Below are positions 1 to 10,805 of a stretch of DNA of 64,000 bases, one piece after another. The DNA is from Odiellus spinosus (taxonomy: Eukaryota > Arthropoda > Arachnida > Opiliones > Phalangiidae). Every line of letters starts with the position of its first letter. Position 1 is the first letter of the stretch. The DNA lies in NCBI GenBank assembly GCA_963920705.1, contig OY987231.1, positions 5,511,424-5,575,423 of the forward strand, written 5' to 3'. The translations under genes and the position numbers were made by a program. The notes beneath the pieces were generated by a model. That model was not told the DNA's origin. It did not search any database and saw nothing but the letters and a program-made list of their open reading frames with translations.

Positions 1-860
1 ATAAATACACCCACTCTAAAAAAACATAAATAATAAATACACCCCCTGTAAAAAAATAGATAAATACACCCCCTGTAAAAAAATAGATAAATACACCCCC
101 TGTAAAAAAAAAAAATAATAAATACACCCCCCTGTAAAAAAATAAATAAATACACCCCCTGTAAAAAAAATAAATAATAAATATACCCCTGTAAAAAAAT
201 AAATAATAAATACACCCCCTGTAAAAAAAAAAAATAATAAATACACCCCCGGTAAAAAATAAATAAATACACCCCCTGTAAAAAAATAAAAAATAAATAC
301 ACCCCCTGTAAAAAAAATAATCAATACACCCCCTGTAAAAAAATAAATAATAAATAAACCCCCTGTAAAAAAAAATAATAAATATACCCCCTATAAAAAA
401 AATAATAAATACAACCCCTGTAAAAAAAAATAAATAATAAATACACCCCCTGTAAAAAAAAATAAATAATAAAAACACCCCCTGTAAAAAAATAAATAAT
501 AAATACACCCCCTATAAAAAAATAAATAATAAATACACCCCCTGTAAAAAAATAAATAATACACCCCCTGTAAAAAAATTAATAAATACACCCCCTGTAA
601 AAAATAAACAATAAATACAACCCCTGTAAAAAAAATATATAACAAATACACCCCCTGTAAAAAAAATAAATAAATACACCCCAAAAAAAATAATAAATAC
701 ACCCCCTGTAAAAAAATAAATAATAAATACACCCCCTGTAAAAAAAATAAATAATAATACACCCCCTGTAAAAAAATAAATAAATACACCCCCGTTAAAA
801 AAATAAATAATAAATACACCCCCTGTAAAAAAAAATAAATAATAAATACACCCCCTGTAA
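1..860. repeat. Minisatellite A, first block (22-26 bp unit, core TACACCCCCTGTA)
   Basis: This block is a head-to-tail array of a unit with core AAATACACCCCCTGTA followed by an A-rich spacer of variable length. Units vary by A-tract length and by CTGTA to CTATA, CGGTA or CAACCCC changes. It reads open on the minus strand as Phe/Gly/Val/Ile/Tyr repeats only because the unit lacks stops; it is not a gene. A diverged copy of this block lies at about 5550-6400: rare variants such as CACTCTAAA at 12 and CCCCAAAAAA at 679 recur at 5561 and 6193. Confidence 0.95.
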
Positions 861-2869
861 TATTGATATTTTTGAGATTTGAAAAATTGAGATTTTTGAG
901 ATTTGGAAAACTGAGATTTTTAAAATTTGGAAAATTGAGATTTTTGAGATTTGGAAAATTGAGATTTTTGAGATTTGGAAAATTGAGATTTTTAAGATTT
1001 GGAAAATTGAGATTTTTAAGATTTGGAAATTTGAGATTTGGAAATTTGAGATTTGGAAAATTGAGATTTGGAAAATTGAGATTTGGAAAATTGAGATTTG
1101 GAAAATTGAGATTTGGAAAATTGAGATTTGGAAAATTGAGATTTGGAAAATTGAGATTTGGAAAATTGAGATTTGGAAAATTGAGATTTGGAAAATTGAG
1201 ATTTGGAAAATTGAGATTTGGAAAATTGAGATTTGGAAAATTGAGATTTGGAATATTGAGATTTGGAAAATTGAGATTTGGAAAATTGAGATTTGGAAAA
1301 TTGAGATTTGGAAAATTGAGATTTGGAAAATTGAGATTTTTGAGATTGGGAAATTGAGATTAAGAAAATTGAGATTTGGAAAATTGAGATTTGGAAAATT
1401 GAGATTTGAAAAATTGAGATTTGGAAAATTGAGATTTGGAAAATTGAGATTTGGAAAATTGAGATTTGGAAAATTGAGATTTGGAAAATTGAGATTTGAA
1501 AATTGAGATTTGGAAAATTGAGATTTGGAAAATTGAGATTTGGAAAATTGAGATTTGGAAAATTGAGATTTGGAAAATTGAGATTTGGAAAATTGAGATT
1601 TGGAAAATTGAGATTTGGAAAATTGAGATTTGGAAAATTGAGATTTGGAAAATTGAGATTTGGAAAATAGAGATTTGGAAAATTGAGATTTGGAAAATTG
1701 AGATTTGGAAAATTGAGATTTGGAAAATTGAGATTTTTGAGATTTGGAAAATTGAGATTAAGAAAATTGAGATTTGGAAAATTGAGATTTGGAAAATTGA
1801 GATTTGGAAAATTGAGATTTGGAAAATTGAGATTTGGAAAATTGAGATTTGGAAAATTGAGATTTGGAAAATTGAGATTTGGAAAATTGAGATTTGGAAA
1901 ATTGAGATTTGGAAAATTGAGATTTGGAAAATTGAGATTTGGAAAATTGAGATTTGGAAAATTGAGATTTGGAAAATTGAGATTTGGAAAATTGAGATTT
2001 GGAAAATTGAGATTTGGAAAATTGAGATTTGGAAAATTGAGATTTGGAAAATTGAGATTTGGAAAATTGAGATTTTTGAGATTGGGAAATTGAGATTAAG
2101 AAAATTGAGATTTGGAAAATTGAGATTTGGAAAATTGAGATTTGAAAAATTGAGATTTGGAAAATTGAGATTTGGAAAATTGAGATTTGGAAAATTGAGA
2201 TTTGGAAAATTGAGATTTGGAAAATTGAGATTTGGAAAATTGAGATTTGGAAAATTGAGATTTGGAAAATTGAGATTTGGAAAATTGAGATTTGGAAAAT
2301 TGAGATTTGGAAAATTGAGATTTGGAAAATTGAGATTTGGAAAATTGAGATTTGGAAAATTGAGATTTGGAAAATTGAGATTTGGAAAATTGAGATTTGG
2401 AAAATTGAGATTTGGAAAATTGAGATTTTTGAGATTTGGAAAATTGAGATTTTTGAGATTTGGAAAATTGAGATTTTTGAGATTTGGAAAATTGAGATTT
2501 TTGAGATTTGGAAAATTGAGATTTTTGAGATTTGGAAAATTGAGATTTTTGAGATTTGGAAAATTGAGATTTTTGAGATTTGGAAAATTGAGATTTTCGA
2601 GATTTGGAAAATTGAGATTTTCGAGATTGGGATAATTGAGATTTTCGAGATTGGGATAATTGAGATTTTCGAGATTTGGATAATTGAGATTTTTGAGATT
2701 TGGAAAATTGAGATTTTTGAGATTTGGAAAATTGAGATTTTTGAGATTTGGAAAATTGAGATTTTTGAGATTTGGAAAATTGAGATTTTTGAGATTTGGA
2801 AAATTGATATTTGGAAAATTGATATTTGGAAAATTTATATTTTTGAGAATTGGAAAATTGAGATTTTTG
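861..2869. repeat. Minisatellite B, 15-bp unit GAGATTTGGAAAATT with a 24-bp derivative
   Basis: About 2 kb of nearly perfect 15-bp units (GAGATTTGGAAAATT) is bounded on both sides by a 24-bp form that adds GAGATTTTT. A distinctive irregular stretch (GATTGGGAAATTGAGATTAA) occurs at about 1344 and again at about 2080, 736 bp apart, so the array has a higher-order duplication. Translations are Arg-Phe-Gly-Lys-Leu or Trp-Lys-Ile-Glu-Ile repeats and are not proteins. Confidence 0.95.
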
Positions 2870-2925
2870 GGTACCCCTTGTAAAAAAAATAATTGTTTTT
2901 TTTACAAGGGGTATCCCTTGTAAAA
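2870..2925. repeat. Palindromic junction between the B and A arrays
   Basis: A GGTACCCCTTGTAAAA motif is followed by its inverted form TTTTTTACAAGGGGTA, giving a hairpin of about 50 bp where array B meets array A. The same palindromic motif is the unit of the 8.45-9.2 kb repeats, so this is a short remnant of that family. Confidence 0.8.
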
Positions 2926-5900
2926 AAATAATAAATACACCCCCTGTAAAAAAATAAATAATAAATACACCCCCTGTAAAAAAATAAATAATAAATACAA
3001 GCCCTGCAAAAAAATAAATAATTACACCCCCTATAAAAAAAATAAATAATAAATACACCCCCTGTAAAAAAAATAAATAAATACAACCCCTGTAAAAAAA
3101 ATAAATAAATACACCCCCTGTAAAAAAAAATAAATAATAAATACACCCCCAGTAAAAAAATAATAAATACACCCCCTGTAAAAAAATAAATAAATACACC
3201 CCCTGTAAAAAATAAATAAATACACCCCCTGTAAAAAAATAAATAAATACACCCCCTGTAAAAAAAAAATAATAAATACACCCCCTGTAAAAAAATAAAT
3301 AATAAATACACCCTCTGTAAAAAAAAATAATAAATACACCCCCAGTAAAAAAAATAATAAATACACCCCCTGTAAAAAAAATAATAAATACACCCCCTGT
3401 AAAAAAAAAAAATTATAAATACACCCCCTGTAAAAAAAAATAATAAATACACCCCCTGTAAAAAAAATAATAAATACACCCCGTGTAAAAAAATAATAAA
3501 TACAACCCCTGTAAAAAAAAATAAATAATAAATACCCCCCTGTAAAAAAAAAATAAATAATAAAAACACCCCCTGTAAAAAAATAAAAAATAAATACACC
3601 CCCTGTAAAAAAATAAATAATAAATACACCCCCTGTAAAAAAATAAATAAACACACCCCCTGTAAAAAAATAAACAATAAATACAACCCCTGTAAAAAAA
3701 AATAAATAATAAATACACCCACTCTAAAAAAACATAAATAATAAATACACCCCCTGTAAAAAAATAAATAAATACACCCCCTGTAAAAAAAAAAATAATA
3801 AATATACCCCTGTAAAAAAATAAATAATAAATACACCCCCTGTAAAAAAAATAATAAATAGACCCATGTAAAAAAATTAATAAATACACCCCTGTAAAAA
3901 AATTAATAAATACACCCCTGTAAAAAAATAAATAATAAATACACCCCTGTAAAAAAAATAATCAATACACCCCCTGTAAAAAAATAAATAATAAATACAC
4001 CCCCTGTAAAAAAAATAATAAATACACCCCCTATAAAAAAATAATAAATACAACCCCTGTAAAAAAAATAAATAATAAATACACCCCCTGTAAAAAAAAT
4101 AATAAAAACACCCCCTGTAAAAAAATAAATAATAAATACACCCCCTATAAAAAAAAATAATAAATACACCCCCTGTAAAAAATAAATAATAAATACACCC
4201 CCTGTAAAAAGATAAATAATAAATACACCCCCTGTAAAAAAATAAATAAACACACCCCCTGTAAAAAAATAAATAATAAATACACCCCCTATAAAAAAAA
4301 ATAATAAATACACCCCCTGTAAAAAATAAATAATAAATACACCCCCTGTAAAAAGATAAATAATAAATACAACCCCTGTAAAAAAAATAATAAATACACC
4401 CACTCTAAAAAAACATAAATAATAAATACACCCCCTGTAAAAAAATAGATAAATACACCCCCTGTAAAAAAATAAATAATAAATACACCCCCTGTAAAAA
4501 AAAATAATAAATACACCCCCAGTAAAAAAAATAATAAATACACCCCCTGTAAAAAAAATAATAAATACACCCCCTGTAAAAAAAAAAAATTATAAATACA
4601 CCCCCTGTAAAAAAAAATAATAAATACACCCCCTGTAAAAAAAATAATAAATACACCCCGTGTAAAAAAATAATAAATACAACCCCTGTAAAAAAAAATA
4701 AATAATAAATACCCCCCTGTAAAAAAAAAATAAATAATAAAAACACCCCCTGTAAAAAAATAAAAAATAAATACACCCCCTGTAAAAAAATAAATAATAA
4801 ATACACCCCCTGTAAAAAAATAAATAAACACACCCCCTGTAAAAAAATAAACAATAAATACAACCCCTGTAAAAAAAAATAAATAATAAATACACCCACT
4901 CTAAAAAAACATAAATAATAAATACACCCCCTGTAAAAAAATAAATAAATACACCCCCTGTAAAAAAAAAAATAATAAATATACCCCTGTAAAAAAATAA
5001 ATAATAAATACACCCCCTGTAAAAAAAATAAATAATAAATAGACCCATGTAAAAAAATTAATAAATACACCCCCTGTAAAAAAATAAATAATAAATACAC
5101 CCCTGTAAAAAAAATAATCAATACACCCCCTGTAAAAAAATAAATAATAAATACACCCCCTGTAAAAAAAATAATAAATACACCCCCTATAAAAAAATAA
5201 TAAATACAACCCCTGTAAAAAAAATAAATAATAAATACACCCCCTGTAAAAAAAATAATAAAAACACCCCCTGTAAAAAAATAAATAATAAATACACCCC
5301 CTATAAAAAAAAATAATAAATACATCCCCTGTAAAAAATAAATAATAAATACACCCCCTGTAAAAAGATAAATAATAAATACACCCCCTGTAAAAAAATA
5401 AATAAACACACCCCCTGTAAAAAAATAAATAATAAATACACCCCCTATAAAAAAAAATAATAAATACACCCCCTGTAAAAAATAAATAATAAAGACTCCC
5501 CCTGTAAAAAGATAAATAATAAATACAACCCCTGTAAAAAAAATAAATAATAAATACACCCACTCTAAAAAAACATAAATAATGAATACACCCCCTGTAA
5601 AAAAATAGATAAATACACCCCCTGTAAAAAAAATAAATAATAAATACACCCCCCTGTAAAAAAATAAATAAATACACCCCCTGTAAAAAAAAAAAATAAT
5701 AAATATACCCCTGTAAAAAAATAAATAATAAATACACCCCCTGTAAAAAAAAAAATAAATACACCCCCTGTAAAAAATAAATAAATACACCCCCTGTAAA
5801 AAAATAAAAAATAAATACACCCCCTGTAAAAAAAATAATCAATACACCCCCAGTAAAAAAATAAATAATAAATAAACCCCCTGTAAAAAAAAATAATAAA

Positions 5901-6832
5901 TATACCCCCTATAAAAAAAATAATAAATACAACCCCTGTAAAAAAAAAATAATAAATACACCCCCTGTAAAAAAAATAAATAATAAAAACACCCCCTGTA
6001 AAAAAATAAATAATAAATACACCCCCTATAAAAAAAATAAATAATAAATACACCCCCTGTAAAAAAATAAATAATACACCCCCTGTAAAAAAATTAATAA
6101 ATACACCCCCTGTAAAAAATAAACAATAAATACAACCCCTGTAAAAAAATATATAACAAATACACCCCCTGTAAAAAAAATAAATAAATACACCCCAAAA
6201 AAAATAATAAATACACCCCCTGTAAAAAAATAAATAATAAATACACCCCCTGTAAAAAAATAAAGAATAATACACCCCCTGTAAAAAAATAAATAAATAC
6301 ACCCCCGGTAAAAAAATAAATAATAAATACACCCCCTGTAAAAAAATAAATAATAAATACATCCCTGTAAAAAATAAATAAATACACCCCCTGTAACAAA
6401 AAAATAATAAATACACCCCCTGTAAAAAAATAAATAATAAATACACCCCCTGTAAAAAAAAATAATAAATACACCCCCTGTAAAAAAATAATAAATACAA
6501 CCTCTGTAAAAAAATAAATAATAAATACACCCCCTGTAAAAAAAAATAATAAAAACACCCCCTGTAAAAAATTAATAATAAATACACCCCTGTAAAAAAA
6601 AATAATAAATACACCCCCTTTAAAAAAAAAATACACCCCCTGTAAAAAATAAATAAATACACCTCCTGTAAAAAATAAATAATAAATACACCCCCTGTAA
6701 AAAAATAAATAATAAATACACCCCCTGTAAAAAAATAAATAAATACACCCCCCTGTAAAAAAAAATAATAAACACACCCCCTGTAAAAAAAATAATAAAT
6801 ACACCCCCTGTAAAAAAATAAATAATAAAAAC
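2926..6832. repeat. Minisatellite A, main block (about 3.9 kb)
   Basis: Same unit as 1-860 (core TACACCCCCTGTA plus A-rich spacer). There is clear larger-scale structure: the stretch around 3410-3890 is repeated at about 4575-5060, shown by shared rare variants (CCCCGTGTAAA at about 3480 and 4657; GACCCATGTA at 3861 and 5042), a period near 1.18 kb. The CACTCTAAAAAAACATAAAT variant recurs near 3719, 4401, 4897 and 5561. No gene is present. Confidence 0.95.
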
Positions 6833-7260
6833 GATTTGGGTCCACTTGATCGACACCCAAATGATCGACTCCCAAATGATCGACAAAGGGTCCACTTGAT
6901 CGACTCCCAAACGATCGACAAAGGGATCAAATGATTGATGCCTAATCCCAAATTACCGACAACAAAGGGTGCATTTGATCGTTTCCCAATTGGTCAACTT
7001 CGTAATAACGATTATAAATAGATTAACCAACCTAACCTAACCTATTTGAATTAGTTCTTATTTATATACCATAATTTAACCTTTAATAGTTTCTTGCAAA
7101 AAAAACTTTGACCTATACTCGTTACTCGCTAAAAAACTGGGCTGACGATCAATTGGAATGGCATGTCGATCAAATGGGAGTCGATCAAACGGTAGTCGAT
7201 CAAACGGACTCCTTGTCGATCAATTGGAAGTCGAGCAAATGAACCTAAGCCAATAAAAAC
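6824..7260. mobile_element. 419-bp inverted-repeat MITE, Mutator-like, inserted in the minisatellite
   Basis: Non-satellite sequence at 6833-7251 interrupts array A. Its left side is rich in GATCGAC-type motifs (starting GATTTGGGTCCACTTGATCG), and the right side carries the inverse (ending CGAGCAAATGAACCTAAGCC). The same 9 bp, AATAAAAAC, sits on each side (6824-6832 and 7252-7260), as expected of a target-site duplication. A 9-bp duplication and long imperfect terminal repeats suggest a Mutator-like (MULE) element. Because AATAAAAAC is also a normal variant of the array unit, the duplication could be chance. A TTAGG-like run (CCTAACCTAACCTA) lies at about 7029. Confidence 0.65.
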
Positions 7261-7884
7261 ACCCCCTGTAAAAAAAACAAATAATAAATACACCCCCTGT
7301 AAAAAAAATAATAAATACACCCCCTGCAAAAAAAAAATATTAAATACACCCCCTGTAAAAAAATAAATAATAAATACACCCCCTGTAAAAAAATTAAATA
7401 ATAAATACACCCCCTGTAAAAAAAATAAATAATAAATACACCCCCTGTAAAAAAAAAATACACCCCCTGTAAAAAAATAAATAATAAATACCCCCCACCC
7501 CCTGTAAAAAATAAATAATAAATACACCCCCTGTAAAAAAAATAAATATTAAATACACCCCCTGTAAAAAAAATTAATAATAAATACACCCCCTGTAAAA
7601 AAAATTAATAATAAATACACCCCCTGTAAAAAAATAAATAATAAATACACCCCCTGTAAAAAAATAATAAATACACCCCTGTAAAAAAAATAATAAATAC
7701 ACCCCCTGTAAAAAAATAAATAATAAATACACCCCCTGTAAAAAAAAATAATAATAAATACACCCCCTGTAAAAAAAAATAATAAATACACCCCTTGTAA
7801 ATAAAAATAAATAATAAATACACCGCCTTGTAAAAAAATAATAATTGATTTTTTTTTTACTGTACCCCCTAAAAATTTTTTTTT
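7252..7884. repeat. Minisatellite A, third block
   Basis: Array A resumes after the inserted element with the same TACACCCCCTGTA core, and decays near 7800-7880 into TGTACCCCCTAAAAA before array B restarts. Confidence 0.95.
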
Positions 7885-8446
7885 GATAATTGAGATTTTT
7901 GAGATTTGGAAAAATTGAGATTTTTGAGATTTGGAAAATTGAGATTTTTGAGATTTGGAAAATTGAGATTTTGGTTATTTGGAAAATTGAGATTTTTGAG
8001 ATTTGGAAAATTGAGATTTTTGAGATTTGGAAAATTGAGATTTTTGAGATTTGGAAAATGGAGATTTTTGAGATTTGGAAAATTGAGATTTTTGAGATTT
8101 GGAAAATTGAGATTTTTGAGATTTGGAAAATTGAGATTTATGAAATTTGGAAAATTGAGATTTTTGAGATTTGGAAAATTGATATTTTTGAGATTTCGAA
8201 AATTGATATTTATGAGATTTGGAAAATTGAGATTTTTGAGATTTGGAAAATTGAGATTTTTGAGATTTGGAAAATTGAGATTTTTGAGATTTGGAAAATT
8301 GAGATTTTTGAGATTTGGAAAATTGAGATTTTTGAGATTTGGAAAATTGTGATTTTTGAGATTTGGAAAATTGAGATTTTTGAGATTTGGAAAATTGAGA
8401 TTTTTGAGATTTGGAAAATTGAGATTTTTGAGATTTGGAAAATTTG
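7885..8446. repeat. Minisatellite B, 24-bp form
   Basis: About 23 units of the 24-bp form (GAGATTTTT joined to GAGATTTGGAAAATT), with occasional changes such as GATATTT for GAGATTT. The 15-bp-only form seen at 1.0-2.4 kb is absent here, so the 24-bp unit may be the older state. Not coding. Confidence 0.95.
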
Positions 8447-9205
8447 GTACCCCTTGTAAAATTTAATTATTTTTTTTACAGGGGGTGTATTTATTTATTT
8501 TTTTTTTTTTGTACAAGGGGTACCCCTTGTAAAATTTTTAATTATTTATTTTACAGGGGGTGTATTTACTTTTTTTTTTCAAGGGGTACAACTTGTAAAA
8601 TTTTTGATTATTTATTTTACAGGGGGTGTATTTATTTTTTTACAAGGGGTAACCCTTGTAAAATTTTTGATTATTTATTTTACAGGAAGTGTATTTATTT
8701 TTTTTACACGGGGTACCCCTTTTAAATATTTTGATTATTTATTTTACAGGGGGTACCCCTTGTAAAATTTTTGATTATTTATTTTACAGGGGTACCCCTT
8801 GTAAAATTTTTGATTATTTATTTTACAGGGGGTACTCCTTGTAAAATTTTTGATTATTTTACAAGGGGTACCGTTGTAAAAAAATTTGATTTTATTTTTC
8901 AATTTTTTAGATTTTTTAGATTTTTTTACAAGGGGTACACCTTGTAAAAAAATTCGATTTTATATTTCAATTTTTTTACAACGGGTACCCCTTGTAAAAT
9001 ATTCGATGGTTTTACGATTTTTTTTACAAGGGGTACCCCTTGTAAAAAATTCGATTGTTTTTCTATTTTTTTTTTAAAGGGGTACCCCTAGTACAAGGGT
9101 ACTTTGTAAAAAAAAATCGGTTTATTTTTGATACTTTTACAAGAGGTACCCCTTGTAAAAAATGATTTTATTTTTTTATAGGGGTACCGTTTGTAAAAAA
9201 AAAAA
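8447..9205. repeat. Palindromic repeats centred on GGGGTACCCC
   Basis: About a dozen units carry ACAAGGGGTACCCCTTGT, an 18-bp perfect palindrome containing a KpnI-type GGTACC, separated by T-rich spacers that hold TTTTACAGGGGGTGTATTT. That spacer is the reverse complement of the array A core (TACACCCCCTGTAAAA). The block therefore links the palindrome and array A as one repeat family. No gene is seen. Confidence 0.9.
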
Positions 9206-9458
9206 TTGAAAAAAAAACAAATCGATTAGTAAAAATAGAATGAAAATGCGCAAGTGGGAAACTTAGCAAGCGGACGCAAACCGTTAATTTAGCATAATTA
9301 GTTTAGGCAAGAATTATGGCAAGCTTTGCGGTATATCTGAAAAAAGAACGCGTTAAAGAAAAGTGATTGAGTAAGAGGGTGTACATAAACAGCTTTCTGA
9401 AACATTATAAAATTATAAGAAGCCAAGGTTAGTAAAAAATCTGCTACATATGATAAGA

Positions 9459-10252
9459 AGCAACCTCATAGATAAAATAACTAACGTATATAGAAACTTC
9501 AATGGAGCAAATTGACTCTAGCGCGATCGCGGCGATCCTGGTGGCTTTAGCCGAAAACTAGTGGCACGTTAAGATTGTTTTGGCCTTGTCGTGAATTTCC
9601 CCGCTTCGCCAAAAAAAAATGTTTTCTATTAAATATTATTTGAGAGGAGGAAATTAAATCGGCTTAAAACATCATTTAAAAAAAACTTATTTAGCTCGCT
9701 AAGCCTTGGTCCTTCTTATAGTAGGCATTCATGCTTAGATACAAGTTATACAAGACGAACTATGCCTAAATGGGTTACTATTTTGGTTTATTCGTCACTT
9801 GCAAATGGAAATAAATTTTCAGCCCCCCCCCCCCCGTCTTCGTTCTGTCGCGAGTGTAATGATTCAGAAATACATTTACATTCTTTCTGCCAGAGTTAAA
9901 AATGTTTTTCTTTTAGCCTCATTCAAAACGCGATTGCGGTAGATTTTATTAGTCAGTCTTATTTCTGGTAATAGTCCAATGATATATTTTAACTTTTGTG
10001 CGCGTTTAATAACTTTCTTAACATGTTTTAAGCCGATTTAATTCTCTCCTCTCAAATAATATTTAATAGAAAACATTTTTTTTTGGCCGAAGCGGGGAAA
10101 TTTACGACTAGCAGAATTCTGGAGTAATGCGAACTTCACCAGATTTTAGTGTTCGGCTCCAACCACCAGGATCGCCGCGATCGCTCGGAGTCACTTCTAT
10201 AGCATTGAGATTCCAATCTAAATACGTTAGTTATTTTATCTATGAGCAACCT
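9459..10252. mobile_element. P-superfamily MITE (778 bp, element 9467-10244)
   Basis: Terminal inverted repeats of about 200 bp begin CATAGATAAAATAACTAACG at 9467 and end with the inverse at 10244. They include an inner block (GATCGCGGCGATCCTGGTGG near 9530, inverse near 10165) and an A/T-rich block near 9600 and 10060. An 8-bp target duplication AGCAACCT flanks it (9459-9466 and 10245-10252). The CATAGATA terminus, the 8-bp duplication and a shared inner block with the THAP-bearing element at 51528-52709 place both in one family. It has no transposase reading frame and a C-tract near 9823. Confidence 0.85.
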
Positions 10253-10765
10253 CCACCGTAAGACTGAAAATGAACTTTTTATATGGTAGTGACATCCATA
10301 CTGCCGCATTATTTGATACGTATTAAAATTACTTTTAATTATCACGTTAATTACTCGGAGATCCCTAATCATTTTTATAAAACAATGTAATCATACTTCT
10401 GTAAAATAAGAAATGATCTTGTTTATAGCGATAATTTACGCGATAGTGGGCTGTATATACAAATTTAACATTTTGAGTGGAAACATTGCGTCTATGGATG
10501 AGTCTCACTTTTTCTTATGATATCATTAAAAAATTAAACAAAATATTAAATCCTAAGGTCCGTTTATACTTTCTTAATTCTATGAAGGGGTTCACTAGGG
10601 CAGGTAACAGCACGTTTTCATTTCATACTTAAAAACTTTGCATATGCCAAAGATGAGTTTTGGAGCTCTTAAAGAAAACCGAGGCTCCATTATAATACGT
10701 TAACCGTGTTATATAAATGTTCTGTCATTTAGATTTGCTCGCTCGTATACGTTTCAATCGGGTAG

Positions 10766-10771
10766 TTTATT
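10766..10771 (-). terminator. Candidate polyadenylation signal of the 10.8-18.9 kb zinc-finger gene
   Basis: AATAAA on the minus strand, about 35-40 nt beyond the stop codon at 10806. Position and motif fit a polyadenylation signal. Confidence 0.5.
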
Positions 10772-10805
10772 CCGCAAGCTCGATCTTTTACCGTTAATTT
10801 CTGTT

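Noticed and set aside
7029-7042. Telomere-like CCTAACCTAACC run as a chromosome end
   Set aside because: Only two to four units, inside a MITE; similar short runs occur at 32.3, 50.1 and 54.8 kb, so it is interstitial.
1-8446. CRISPR-like appearance of regular repeats
   Set aside because: There are no unique spacers between constant repeats, no cas genes, and the rest of the window is clearly eukaryotic.
16-8725. Many long open frames (up to about 470 codons) on both strands
   Set aside because: They are translations of short tandem units that lack stop codons in several frames. Composition is monotonous and both strands are open at once, so they are not genes.
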